DNA from: Setaria digitata
Taxonomy: Eukaryota > Nematoda > Chromadorea > Rhabditida > Setariidae
DNA length: 64,000 bases
Assembly (NCBI GenBank): GCA_003640385.1
Contig: RCAB01000049.1
Span: 1-64,000, forward strand
Direction of reading: 5' to 3'
The notes under the pieces are model-generated. The model made no database searches. It was not told the DNA's origin and was given only the letters and a program-made list of their open reading frames with translations. Shown piece by piece: positions 44,930 to 56,900 of this stretch; the stretch's first letter is position 1, and each line of letters starts with the position of its first letter. The position numbers and the translations under genes are program-made.

Positions 44930-45605
44930 TCTTGATATATCTTTGCGTTGTTCAGATTTCTAAGAAATATATAAAATACTACCGAAATTTAGAAACCGAA
45001 ATGAAGCATAAAATTGAAATTTTTAATCTTACAGTTGAAAGTCAGTGAGAAGTAATAATCTAAGTAAGAGGATTTAGTGTCTTTCCACCAATGCTACCAA
45101 TGCTTGCCCCATATCTCCCCAAGCACCTCAAGTCCTCTCTAATTCACACCTAACATACTATTCACACCCTGACAAATTGACATTTTTTTCGCGGCCGCAG
45201 CCGTTAATTCCCCAATTACCACGTCAGCCCAGGGAGAATTGCCAACGGGACGGGGTTTCGCGTATTTTCTGATATTATTTGTGACCCTCCACTCTCACCT
45301 GTTCGTTACCTGGGCGGTTCATGACAGTAGAATGAAGTTGTATATACTCATATGTGATTAGATGATGTAATGGCAAGTTTGATAATCACTCATTTTTTAC
45401 GTAATGACGGAAGTGGGAGTTCTTTCCGGTTAACTTACTTTGTTACCTGTGCTGTTCGTTTTGAAAATATAAGATCTTAATAGATTTGATGTTATCTTTG
45501 AGATAAGTTCTGCAGAAGTTCTTTCTTGGAAATTGTCATGCGGAGATGCATAAATGTTCAAGTAAAGTTTAACATATTTGTGTCTTGATCAATTCATAAT
45601 ATTAC
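44930..45605. promoter_or_regulatory. Shared divergent promoter of MCFD2-like and syntaxin 5 genes
   Basis: About 0.7 kb between the two trans-splice sites. It contains an unusually GC-rich island (about 45190-45260) with GCGGCCGC and GGGACGGGG in an otherwise AT-rich window, plus the stress-type element listed separately. Both genes act in ER-Golgi transport, so joint regulation is plausible. Confidence 0.55.
45212..45226. promoter_or_regulatory. Candidate unfolded-protein-response element
   Basis: CCAAT, two bases, then CCACGTCA. The reverse complement of the latter, TGACGTGG, is the UPRE bound by XBP1/ATF6-type bZIP factors. The combination resembles ERSE-type elements (CCAAT plus CCACG), though the spacer is two bases rather than the nine of ERSE-I. 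Sequence is read directly; function is inferred. Confidence 0.45.
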
Positions 45606-45611
45606 TTTCAG
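45606..45611 (+). other. Likely trans-splice acceptor of syntaxin 5
   Basis: CTTTCAG ends at 45611, 40 bases before the ATG at 45652, with no coding exon upstream. Confidence 0.5.
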
Positions 45612-45651
45612 GTAAAAGGATAGGGATAGAGGAAGGTGTACGAAATCATTG

Positions 45652-48600
45652 ATGCATGTGAATGGGGCAGACTTGCCCTTGACAGTTACACGACGACGCG
45701 TTACGCCTTCTTGCGTCAATGTAAATCCGGAAATAAATCATTTTCCAGATCACATTAGTAAATCGAAAACTAATCCATTTTCATCGTTTGCAAATCTCTC
45801 TGCATCGTTGTGGTCTTCCGCACAGGTGTGTAATATCTTTATTTTATTTTTCAGTGTGTGTTCCACATGTTTTAGGACGCTTTCTATCAATTTTAAAATT
45901 GCAAAAAGCATAACTGTTTATGATCAAATTAAAAGAGGGTATGGAAGTTTTGGAATTAAGCAGCGGAGTGTTTATGGAAGTGAATCAGGTTAGGGTAAGA
46001 TGAATGAAAATGAAAACCTACAATACATTCGTCACTGTAATGAAGTGAGTTTGAAATAGGTAAATGAAAAGTCGACAATAATAAAATGTCATTCTTTATG
46101 ATAAGTGTGCAAGTAATAACTTTGCAATGGCATGCTAAATTTCTGATGGACTCCAAAGGACAACTAATCCATGTACTTCACAGTTGAAGTTCTTATGCAT
46201 GTCAGTGCTGAATGTAAAATACTGTACATCATCGATTTGACCATATTTGGATGCTTAAAACTAGAAATAAGGAATCAACTGGTGTGGAATAAATTTTCGA
46301 TCGTGTATTCTTTCTTAGAACTTACAGCGCATTTTTTGACAAATTTTTTTTTTTTCAGTTTTTTTTCTCTTTACTGAAGAGGGGGATTTAAGATAGAATA
46401 AATCATAACGCTCCTTCTCTATGATTGGGCAGTTCGATATGAAATAATTTCTCCAATAAAATAATTGAAACATCGGGGCGTTAACCACTGGAATACTTAA
46501 GCCTACCTTGAGAGTTTTGTATTTAAGAAGAAAAGTCTAGAATTTGGGAAAAAAGAACTTTGAAGTTCTTTTATTGTACTTCATCTTTTGCTGAAAGCAC
46601 TACTATTCAGAGTTATGTTTGTCTCGATAGGCTAGAAATATGGAAATAACTGGAACTATAAAATCTCGCAAAATATTTCTCTTCTACTTTATTGAACTAA
46701 CTTTTAAAATGATTATTCTTGCGGTTGATTTTGTGCTAAGGTTGTGGCTAGATTGGAAGAAGTAGATAAGGTGATTTGATTGAACCGATGGATACTTATT
46801 GATCAGGATTTATCATCCAGGAAACAGGGACCTAAATGAAAATAAACGAAATAGCTAGTGCTTTAACGACTGAGGAAAGCAATTCTTTTTCATCCTGATA
46901 AGGAATACAGTTGTAAGGTACATGTAACTGAAATTAGCGCTCAACTGGTGCTCAGTAATGAAGAAGCTAGGATAAAATTTCCGAAAGTATCGTGGAAGAA
47001 TAAGTTTCGCGGAGAACTGGTTTTCTTTGTCGTTCTTTCGGACTTTCTCGTTTTTCGTTCTTTTTTTTTTTCAAGAAAATTGACGTTTACTGAAAAATGT
47101 TTTTTATGACTTGTATTTTTTTAGTTTGGAATAGATAGATTGATGAAAGGTTGTTAGTAATTTTAAAGCGCGACTTTGTTTCTGTTGAAACCTACTATGT
47201 TGACTGCAGCACTCCACAACTGTTTTTAGTGGGAGATTCAATCTTTTCATCACTATATGTAGGAAACATTAACACCGTACTTTTTTTTGAGATTGTTAGA
47301 GAGACAAAAGAACATTAGATCTGACTAATTAGTGATTATTGAAATTATCGATAGCTAGAATTTAAGATTTTCTATCACGTTGTACGAAATTTTTCTTCTT
47401 TTTGAGGACAGTAACAGAGATTGGGATTCGATACTTGATAGATGAGCATAGGACTAAAGATGGAAACTATTCATTTCTTGTCGAAGTGCATTGATATATT
47501 CCAATACTGTAGTTGCACAAACGGCATTACCAATGTTTTTAACCTGAATGTTGAACAGCTTCTTAAAGCGAATACACTAAATAAGAAATTTCTGCTTCAT
47601 ACGTGAGAATGGGAAGGTGAAATGCGGTGGTTTCACCAAGTTCCACTTGAATATTACTGTCTAGAAACCACAGCAAAGTGTTAAGAGTAACTTAGAAGTG
47701 TTGTTCGGCGAGATATATCATGAATTAAGGTTATATGGTTTATAGAGACAACACTAAGGAGGATTAGTTGCTTATTAGACAGCTAGATAGTATTAATGAA
47801 AACTTAAGGTTCTAATAGAAGAGGAAAGTAATATAATATGGAAAGAGTCTAAGTCTTTTGCTAATCATAGATTGATATAAATATTACTTTTATTGTGAGC
47901 TTAACATCTAAACTTGGTAATGGATATCCATATCTGTAGATTTCTGAGAGGATGTCACTTTACAACATCAGAACTTCACACATTTTCAAGTATTTTCAGA
48001 CTTTATCATTAATTTAATATTGCTCACATTTTTTAATTTTTAGCTTTGTTAGCTTCCGTTTTGAATAAGGGCGATCTTGAAAACTATTATAATTGCATAT
48101 TAGATTCCGACGCTTATTATCATTATAATTGCAGCACTCGCTCTCAAATATTACCAGTGATACCTCTCCATCCTTTAATTATTCCGGAAATAGTCAAAGA
48201 AATTCAAATCTTGGACAAAGTTTACCTATAGGCTCTATTAAAGCAACTGAAGAAATGCCATCTCGTGATCGTACTGGTGAATTTCGTACCATTTCAAAGT
48301 CATATCAGGTGAATTTATTACATGCAAAAGCTTTTTTAAAATAGTTTTTTAAAATATTTATTACAAAAGCTTTTTTAAAATATTTATTACATGCAAAAGC
48401 TTTTTAAACACATAACGAGGGATAAGAGCATCTGCAGAATACTGAAATTCAGCTGTAGGTCAAGATAAAATTGATTCATACTTAGCTTACTGCTCCCAGC
48501 TAAAATATAGATCGCTGTCTTTCAATTTTATTTAGATGAAAATTGATGGAGTTGGTGGCTTTACATCAAAGGAGCCAAGAATACAACAGTCGATGCAGTT

Positions 48601-50576
48601 TGCACAACTTGCAAAGTAAACCTTACTGGATGCTAAATGCAGCTTTCTTTATAAGTACCCCTGACGATTTGATTGTAAGAAACCGAACTTTTATATTTAG
48701 AAAAAATTGGATGCTTTGGGATTAGTTTAGTCTTGTTCTTAGAAACTTTCATTTCATAGGCGGATTGGGCGTGATTTAAGTCTAACGTGCGCAAAGATGG
48801 AAAAGCTAACTGAATTAGCTAAACGGCGATCTTTATTTGATGATCGCATGATGGAAGTGGAAGAATTGTCACAAGTGATAAAACATGTAAGTTTTGAAGG
48901 TGTTATTTAAGTGATTGTTGTTGAAGTATTGTTTCATTGATAAATCTTAAGGTGGAATTTTGTAGGATATAACAGGATTAAATAAACAAATAGCTATATT
49001 GCAAGAATTTTCGAAAAAGAATGGTAACTTCAACAAAACAGGTCAGGGACATGGGCATTCACAATTAGTCGTTGTTGGGCTACAGTCAAAGCTGGCAGGT
49101 GTCAGCAAGGATTTCCAGAGTGTACTGGAATTGCGAACAGAGGTTTGCTTGTTTTTGAGAGTTCTCGTTTTAGTAGCAATCCTAAACTGTGAATAGAATC
49201 AAGTTTCGTGTTGATGGGATGGTCTTATTTTTTTCAGTCAGCTATTTTATCTCAGCTTTTTCTTCTTTTATATCCAGGATTGAAACAAGCGCGAGATTGC
49301 CTGTCTATAATTTCCACATTTTTTTTACCGTTCATTTATATTTACGCGTTTAGAATCTGAAGCAACAGAAATCACGTCGTGAAAAATTTAGTCAAAGTCA
49401 ACCCATACCATCAGGTTTACCGTCATCTGTCAGTTCTGGAAGCTGTGAGTTGTCTTTTCAAAAATATTCGAAATCATTTTGGAATTTTGGATTCTCTAAA
49501 TTTTTAGTAAGATTAAGTGGATTGTATGTTTATATTTCACTACATCACAATATAAGGGTCTTGATTACTATTAAATCAAATACTGATGAACTGTTTTACA
49601 GTAGGTTCAGTTCTTTTGCAAGATGAATTGAAAGCTTCGTCATCTGTATCAATTGATATGAACGTTTTAGAGCAACAAAGGATACAGCAGCAGGTAACTT
49701 TTCTGACTTTTCTGTCTAGTCATTGTGGTATTTTCTTTAAGAATAGAAATTTATATTCCGTTATGCTAACGAGTTCCTTAACATGTTATGGTATTTACTC
49801 CTCATTTTAATAAGAGTAATCATTGTTTCTTATGTCAAACAAAAAAAAAAAAAAAATAACATTAGAAAATTTGTTGAGTGAAAAGGTAATATTGTCAGAG
49901 ATCGATTTACAAATCTAGACCAACTGTCCAGCTTCCGTTATAGTTATAAATGTAGCAAGAATATTTTATTATCTAAATGCTTCTGTTGATTACGAAGAAA
50001 CATTTACTGAACAGAATTCGTAAAAGTTGTAAGAGATTGGAGTTTATGAAACCATAGGTTTCATTAATTGATGAACAAGGCGCCTATTTGCAAGCTCGTT
50101 CAAGTACAATGGAAAATATTGAAAGCAGTATATCAGAACTGGGTCAGATCTTCCATCAGGTAAGTAGTATTTTTTTCCCCCCAAAATCCCCGTGAAGTAA
50201 AAGTTGCTAACGGTGATGTAAGACTTGAGCAGATATTTGCTGAGAAATAGAGCATTAAACATAATCAGCTTCTGTTAATTTGCCAATATAGTTTCAAAGA
50301 AAGCAAATAAAGCAGAACTGCCTATTAAATGGTTTAAGGAGAGAGGGTTTCTTTCAACAATGTGAAATTTTTCAGCTTGCATCGTTGATTACTGAGCAAG
50401 GAGAGATGATAACACGAATTGATTCAAGTGTTGACGAAACATCAATAAATGTGGAAGCAGCTCATACCGAGCTGGTGAAATATTTCCATTCGATATCGCA
50501 AAACCGTTGGTTAATGATTAAAGTTTTCGGTGTGCTTTTCTTCTTCTTTGTGATATTCATCATTTTCCTCAGTTAG
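45652..50576 (+). CDS. STX5: Syntaxin 5, ER-Golgi Qa-SNARE
   Basis: Nine exons: 45652-45825, 48135-48308, 48536-48615, 48760-48886, 48966-49142, 49354-49444, 49602-49693, 50058-50159, 50376-50576; 405 residues, all junctions in frame. It is a tail-anchored SNARE driving fusion of ER-derived and intra-Golgi vesicles. Marks: MPSRDRTGEF (residues 99-108), equivalent to the start of the short human isoform; AKRIGRDLS and LAKRRSLFDD in the Habc region; GLQSKLAGVSKDFQSVLELRTE; the SNARE motif (about 310-380) with LGQIFHQLASLITEQGEMI around the central Gln layer; and a C-terminal membrane anchor at 384-405 after NRW. The 98-residue N-terminal extension rests on exon 1, joined by a 2.3-kb intron, and is less certain than the rest. 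It contains TRRR, reminiscent of the ER-retrieval Arg cluster of the long mammalian isoform. Confidence 0.93.
48315..48408 (+). repeat. Short tandem repeat in syntaxin 5 intron
   Basis: Three copies built on CAAAAGCTTTTTTAAAATA, two of them led by TTACATG, just after the exon 2 donor. Read directly. Confidence 0.75.
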
Positions 50577-50855
50577 TGCTGCTATTTCTACTGGTCCGTA
50601 TATTTATTTCAACATTCAATATTTTCGAAATTCCAAGTTTTTCGTGAGTTGAAGAATTTATAAAAGTTTTTGGCCTTCAGAATATCTCCTGGAAGCTGCG
50701 TATTATTGAGCCTCACATTTGTTGTTTTGAAGAAACTTTTAATTCATTCTTCATTCGCACTTTCGCTCTATCACTTTCACCGCATTGTATATAGGACAGC
50801 AGCTTTGTGGTCCCTAAATATTGTGTAACAATCATTTCTTGTATTTTTATATGAC

Positions 50856-50861
50856 AATAAA
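50856..50861 (+). terminator. Polyadenylation signal of syntaxin 5
   Basis: AATAAA 280 bases past the stop codon. It is the first clear signal downstream on this strand. Confidence 0.6.
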
Positions 50862-50925
50862 GCAGTATCATGATTCAGATCAAAAATGAAAGTACGAATT
50901 CAAAATTTCTGAAAAGTATTTTTGC

Positions 50926-50928
<3 letters not shown>

Positions 50929-50957
<29 letters not shown>
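50929..50957. repeat. (TA)n microsatellite
   Basis: About fourteen TA units, about 70 bases after the syntaxin 5 polyadenylation signal. Confidence 0.9.
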
Positions 50958-50960
<3 letters not shown>

Positions 50961-53342
50961 TTATTTTCATTAATTTAGCTATTTACTTAAATTATGAACT
51001 CTTTGTATTGTTTTCTTTTCCGTTTATTTTCCAATCCTGCTGAAAAATTCTGTGAGTTTACCAATTTTCTTGCGGAATTTTTAATTCGGAACTACACTTT
51101 TTGTCGATCATTTTGTTTTTACATCGGATTTTGTTCTGACTTAATTTCAGATAAGTACTGGACTTAAAAATTTGCTTGCTCTGAACAACCACTCCGGAAG
51201 ATTTTAAAGTTGGCTGAACAGATTTCCACTTATTTTTGTTTTGCTTTTACTTATTGCTCGTGCAGACAATTTCCTTTATTTTTTTTTGACATTAAAATAT
51301 AAATTCAAGTTCAAATAGATTTTATAAAGAGTTTGGGCGAATTCTTTCAAAAAATATCTCAAAATTGCTGAAACATTCCTAATATTATGAAGTAAATCAT
51401 GATGGTTTAGGACATCATAGTGTTTGTGCTTCCCTTACATCATGCATAACTCGTCCTTTTTTGACGTTTTGCTTTCCAACGTACTTTTTATTGGAATAGT
51501 GAATTTCTGTCGGAAATTTTTACTCATTTGTGGACTAAAATCCGAGAGGAAAGCAAATTTTGTTTCCAGGTTGCAGTCTAAGTGATCGGTTTTGAAATTT
51601 CTCCGAACGACGTTTAATTTAAAAAAAAAAAGAAAAAAAAGCAAATCGCTTCACTTAGAACTCTTTTCACTTGTTATTTTTCTGTTCTTGCAGTCATTTA
51701 TTGCTATCTGAAAGCAATGGTTATTTAATAATAAATAGTTGAAGACAATATTTCAGACTTAGAAAGGGTTTGTTTAATTATCATTTGTCCTTTTTGCTAA
51801 TTTTAATCCTTCATTTGTGGCGCTTAGTAACATGTGCAGCAGATGTGTCTGATTTGGCGATTTCATATTTTATTTTGAGGGTTTGTATGTTTATATATAT
51901 ATATATCATTTCTTGTAATTTTGTTTCCTTTCATAGTTATTGTTATTTGGTACCTTTAGAAAAAAATTTTCTAAAATTTCATGTTTCTGTTGATTCAGTG
52001 TGCATTACGCTGATTGCAGCTATTATTTGAATTTTTTTATCATGGCCTATTGAATATTGAGAACTGTCTTTAATTGTGTGAATTTTACTGATATTCGACT
52101 TTCTTCGAAAAGTTCTTCCAATTTTTCGGCTTTTTTTTTAAATATCTGTATGGCTTGTGAAGTAACCTTTCGATCTATTGTTATTATGGATAACAATAGT
52201 TAGGTCCAATCAAGGGTTTGAAATCTCTTAAATGATAGAGAGATGTTGATCAGAAGTGGCATTTTTTTTTTTTTTTTGAAATAGCCTTATTTTTAATTCA
52301 TTATTTTCCTTAGCTCTTCAATTGGTTTTTTCACTATTTCATTGGCTATGATTTGGTTATAGTTCTATTATTAACTGCTAAGAGATGAAATATTAAAGTA
52401 ATACTTTTGCTGGTTACCTTAGGTGAAATTTTAAAGTAGAGGGGATGTAGTTTTTTACAAAAATTTGATTGGGCTAGTTTGCTTTCAACACTTGAGATAG
52501 TTTGTGCTACTATGTTTAGCAGTAGCTTCTCTTGATCTAGATATTGTCATTAGAAAATTTTCTGTTATTTTTAGGTGTTTTTTCTTGATGGTGTACATGA
52601 ATGATGATATTTCGATTGTGATCTAGCTTTTTTTAAACATAATTCTCCATATATCTAAATTATTCGTAATAGAATTTGCTCTTTTTTATATAGTCAGAAA
52701 CCAGATGACATCTTAAAATCCAAAAATAATTATTTAAATAACTTATAATTACTTAGGAGAGGAACATTTGAAACCCATTTTTTCCCCGAAAATAAAAGTT
52801 ATTGAAAATTGAAAACTTGCATAGTAGATTTTTCAACTGTACACTTTTCTCTGCTCATATACCCTTGATGGATAGTCTAGTGCAGTAGTACCAGTGGTAC
52901 TGCGTATCCTTTATGGGATATTTGTTTTGTCTTCTTTTACAAAATTCTTAAATTCAAAGATCAGTCACTTTACTTGATATGAATTACCGGATTTCTGATA
53001 ATGATGTATTATAGTGATGGAAGTGTCATGATTTCATATATTTCCATCATTTAAGTTCATTCTTTTTTTCTGAAGCTATTTCAGAACAGTTTTAAAAATA
53101 TTTAATTAGTGGCAAATAATAGTTTTAAATCTGTTTAGATTCGGAGAAACATCTACAGTACATCATGTATTTTATTTTAGATCCACTGCAATAGTTTGTC
53201 TATTCACTGAGATACTTCTCGAACCGTGAGACTGTGAAAGAGTACAATTTCATGATAACTGAAGGGAAATATATTTTATTTCTTGAATAGTTTGCTTTCA
53301 CTCATTTCGGTTAATCTTCCTACCATTATTAATCTTTAAATA

Positions 53343-53355
53343 ATTTTGAATCCAC

Positions 53356-53405
<50 letters not shown>

Positions 53406-53418
53406 GTGGATTCAAAAT
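53343..53418. repeat. Perfect inverted repeat with (TA)n core
   Basis: A 20-base arm beginning ATTTTGAATCCACTTTCATA and its exact reverse complement flank a TA run of about 36 bases, so the whole 76-base unit is self-complementary. Degenerate AT-rich repeats carrying fragments of the arm (TTCAAAATAA) continue to about 53530. Confidence 0.85.
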
Positions 53419-53530
53419 AATAAAATATATATATATAAAATAATAATAATATATATATAAAATAATTCAAAATAAAATATATATATAAATAAAATAGTAA
53501 AATATATGTATTAATATATATATATATTAA
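53419..53530. repeat. Degenerate AT-rich tandem block
   Basis: Alternating AATAAAATAT and TATATATA blocks, with one more TTCAAAATAA copy near 53467. Probably derived by slippage from the adjacent palindrome. Confidence 0.7.
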
Positions 53531-53882
53531 TTAGAAATCGAATTATTTATTACCCTCAGAGGAATACATTTAAATAATCGGAAGAGGAGTGGGATGAAGT
53601 CATTTAGTATCGAGTAAGGTTTCATTGGCAAGATTAATCTGAAGCGTAATCACTAAATAAAACTGGAGTTTTGTATTTTACTTGTTGTTTCCTCATTATT
53701 CTTGCGAAATTTTGGGACTGAACAACTGTCTCTAATTCACTGTGTGAATGTAGACGGTTACTGATCTCGACTTCGATATTTCCTTGTTTTGAGGACAGTG
53801 AACTGTCAGCAGATTGTAGGAATAAATTCGATTTGCTGACGAGATAGCAAAATTTACATCGAAATTAATATCTGTGCTTTTC

Positions 53883-53889
53883 ATTTTAG
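53883..53889 (+). other. Likely trans-splice acceptor of HRD1
   Basis: TTTTCATTTTAG ends at 53889, leaving an 11-base 5' UTR before the ATG at 53901. Confidence 0.55.
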
Positions 53890-53900
53890 ATTGCTTTAAA

Positions 53901-56900
53901 ATGGCACGCGCGTCAACCTTCCTTCTGACAATAACAAGCATTATTTTGACATCACTCACCGTTGGGAATGCTTTCTTCCAGAAAAAGCAATTTTATCCAT
54001 CTGTTGTTTACATTACAAAAAGTAGTCCTTCTATGGCGGTAAGCTCCTTTCTCTTAAAAATAGAGCTTAACGCTTAACAAAGATGTATTTGACTTCTTAA
54101 ATTTCTGGAAAATTCAAAATTTTAACTATTGAAGTTATTGTCAAAGGATTTCGGATATTTTATATGCAGGTGATATATGTACAAGGATTAGTGATCGCAT
54201 ATATGATTTTTCAAGTGGTTAGAAAACTATTTTTTGGTGAATTACGTGCTGCTGAATATGAGGTAAGTCCATGCAGAAGGCTTCTGTAATTAATTTTTGG
54301 TAAATTAAAGACTTCTCAGAAAAGTATGAATTAATGCACGAGAGGAATAGAGTGGAATGTTATGGTTCTCAGGAATGTTAAATAAGGAATAGAAACTGAA
54401 TAGCTTTTTCTTGAGGGCAGAGAAGGATCCTCTGATATTTGTTTTTGTCGTATGTTGGATAGAATCTTATTATACTTTTGAAAGAGATTGTTGAGTGTTA
54501 GTATGTATATGAATGGATTAATTGTTGGATTCAGCATTAGCGGCATCGAGTTTAGACATTGTTCTCGAAATCATTCACTAAGAAAAAAGTAGCTGACTAA
54601 TCTTACTCAAAAGGCATATTATTCAGAATAATGGGTTGACTTTTTTTTGCTAACCTAAAATTCTATATGTATAGCATTTATCCGAGCGAACGTGGCATGC
54701 AGTTATGGAAACGTGCTTGGCTTTCACCGTATTTCGTGACGATTTCTCACCCCGTTTTGTAATGCAATTTGTTTTACTACTTTTTATTAAGTTATTCCAT
54801 TGGCTTAGCGAAGATCGGGTCGATTTCATGGAACGAAGTCCAATTATAACTGTACTGTTTCACTGCAGGATGATGTGTATGTGTTTTCATTTTCTTAACT
54901 GCTAACTGTTAAGTTCATAGACTTTTATCAACATTTCTTACATTTCTCATTGTGGCCAACAATTTAAGGTTTTCAAACGGGGTCAGGTTTTTCCTCATCT
55001 ACGATTCAGTTCTTGGAATTTTTGGATTCTGTATTTCGAAAATCGTAACATCAGGATATCTGTTATTGAACGACTCATTAGTATTGAATCTTTTGAATTA
55101 AAGAATCAACTTAAAACACAGTTTGCAGCATTGCTTGCCTTTCTGAGTGCTCTGGATAGTTATTTCATATCACATGCATATTTCACAACACTTGTCCGAG
55201 GTGCCTCCGTACAAATTGTGTTCGGGTTCGAGGTTGGTAATTTTGTATTCTACTTATTTTGTCAAATTCTATCGCTAATAGTCTTCCAAGTGCTTTTTGT
55301 AATTTGCTGTTATTAACCAGTCAAAGCGGCCTTCATGTACGGGTTTTATCATTTAACTGTAGTCATTCTTTTTTCTACTGCTTGGCATTTGCAAAAACTT
55401 GAATATTCACACTAATTTCTTTCATAGTACGCAGTACTGATGACAGTTGTGCTGCATGTAACAATTAAATATATCTTGCACATGCACGATTTGCGAAATG
55501 TGCATCCATGGGAAAATAAAGCAGTTTATTTGCTCTATTCGGAACTCCTTATTAGTAAGTTTGTTCCCATTTTTCCCAAAATTTCAGGTTAGACATCTCT
55601 AAATCATTTTTTTTTTTAACTGTCATGAAACGGAAGGAAATAAGGATATTTTTAAATTGATGAGAGATAGTTCTGGATAGTAAAATACATTTGGATAAAA
55701 TACTGAAGAGCTCGTTATCAAATTCCAAAACTTAGAAAATTTAACAGAACTGGAAAAATGAACAGCAGTTTCCAGATTGCCTTCGTTGCATTTTATATAT
55801 TATTTTTGTGGCCGTAATGATACGTCTACATACTTTCCCGTTGTTTTCCATCCGGCCACTTTATCTCACTATTCGAGCATTCCACAAAGCTGTAAATGAT
55901 GTTATACTTTCAAGAAGAGCCATACACGCCATGAATAACCTATTTCCATTGGCCACTGAACAGGAGCTTTTGCAGGGTATGTATTAAAAGTTACTTTAAT
56001 ATAATTTACATGTAGTTCTTACATTATTGGAATTAAGTGGTCAAGAAATGAGCAAATTGCTGCCTGAAATTCACTTTTCAAACAATTATTCCCAAGTTGT
56101 AAGTGTTCTGCTGGTAAAATTATGAATATTAAATTTAATCTGTCTTGAAGTTTCGATTTTCCTACTTTTCCTCTAATTTTTATAGTGCATTTCTTTTCTT
56201 TTTCTTGTTTTATTTCTCATTTAGGCGACAATACTTGCATAATTTGTCGTGAAGAGATGACGCCTGTTAGTGGAGCAAAAAAACTACCGTGTAATCATAT
56301 ATTCCATGCAAACTGTCTGCGTTCATGGTTTCAGCGGCAGCAAAGCTGTCCGACATGCCGCACTGATATTTTAGGTTTGCATTTGTCAATTTCTTTTATT
56401 AACTCGTCGTGCCCGAAGTTTCTTGATTCCAAACAAGAATTTTAGGTTTTTATTATCATTGAGATCAAAAGAGTACACATTATTCACCAAATGCATTTAA
56501 TTTTAATTTTAATGTAAAACGAATTGCAGCACAGAGAAGGACAACGCAAGGAGCACCTGGAGTAGGAGGAGCGGCTGCACCTGCAGATAGACCCATCCAA
56601 GCAAGACAAAATGGTGGTGCAGTTCATCCTGCAAATAATGCAGCTGAAATTCCGAATATGTTTCCATTTATGGCTCAGTTTGCTTTTCCGCAGCAACCAC
56701 AGCAACAGCACCAGCAACAACAACAACAACAGCAAGCTGGAACCAGCACTGCAGGTCAACGAAATGATGAAAATGGCACTGTACCTCAATTACTTCCACC
56801 TCCTACCGGTTTAAATATGCCTCAGTTCCCAGCGGCACCACCAGGATTTCCTTTTATGGTTAATATTTTTAAAATTCGGTTCTTCTTAATATCTTTGAAA

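Larger units (their letters stand above)
50862..53882. other. Intergenic stretch with AT repeats
   Basis: No supported gene. A 3-kb gap between two same-strand genes argues against an operon, where spacing is normally about 100 bases. It contains an AT microsatellite (50929-50957), T-rich DNA and the palindromic AT block near 53.4 kb. The HRD1 promoter must lie in the final part, but I see no TATA box or ACGTG element there. Confidence 0.5.

Noticed and set aside
48046..48231. 61-codon frame just before and over syntaxin 5 exon 2
   Set aside because: Different frame from the conserved MPSRDRTGEF segment; shadow frame.
50577..53900. Syntaxin 5 and HRD1 as an operon
   Set aside because: The 3.3-kb gap, a proper AATAAA after syntaxin 5 and AT repeats between them do not fit nematode operon spacing.
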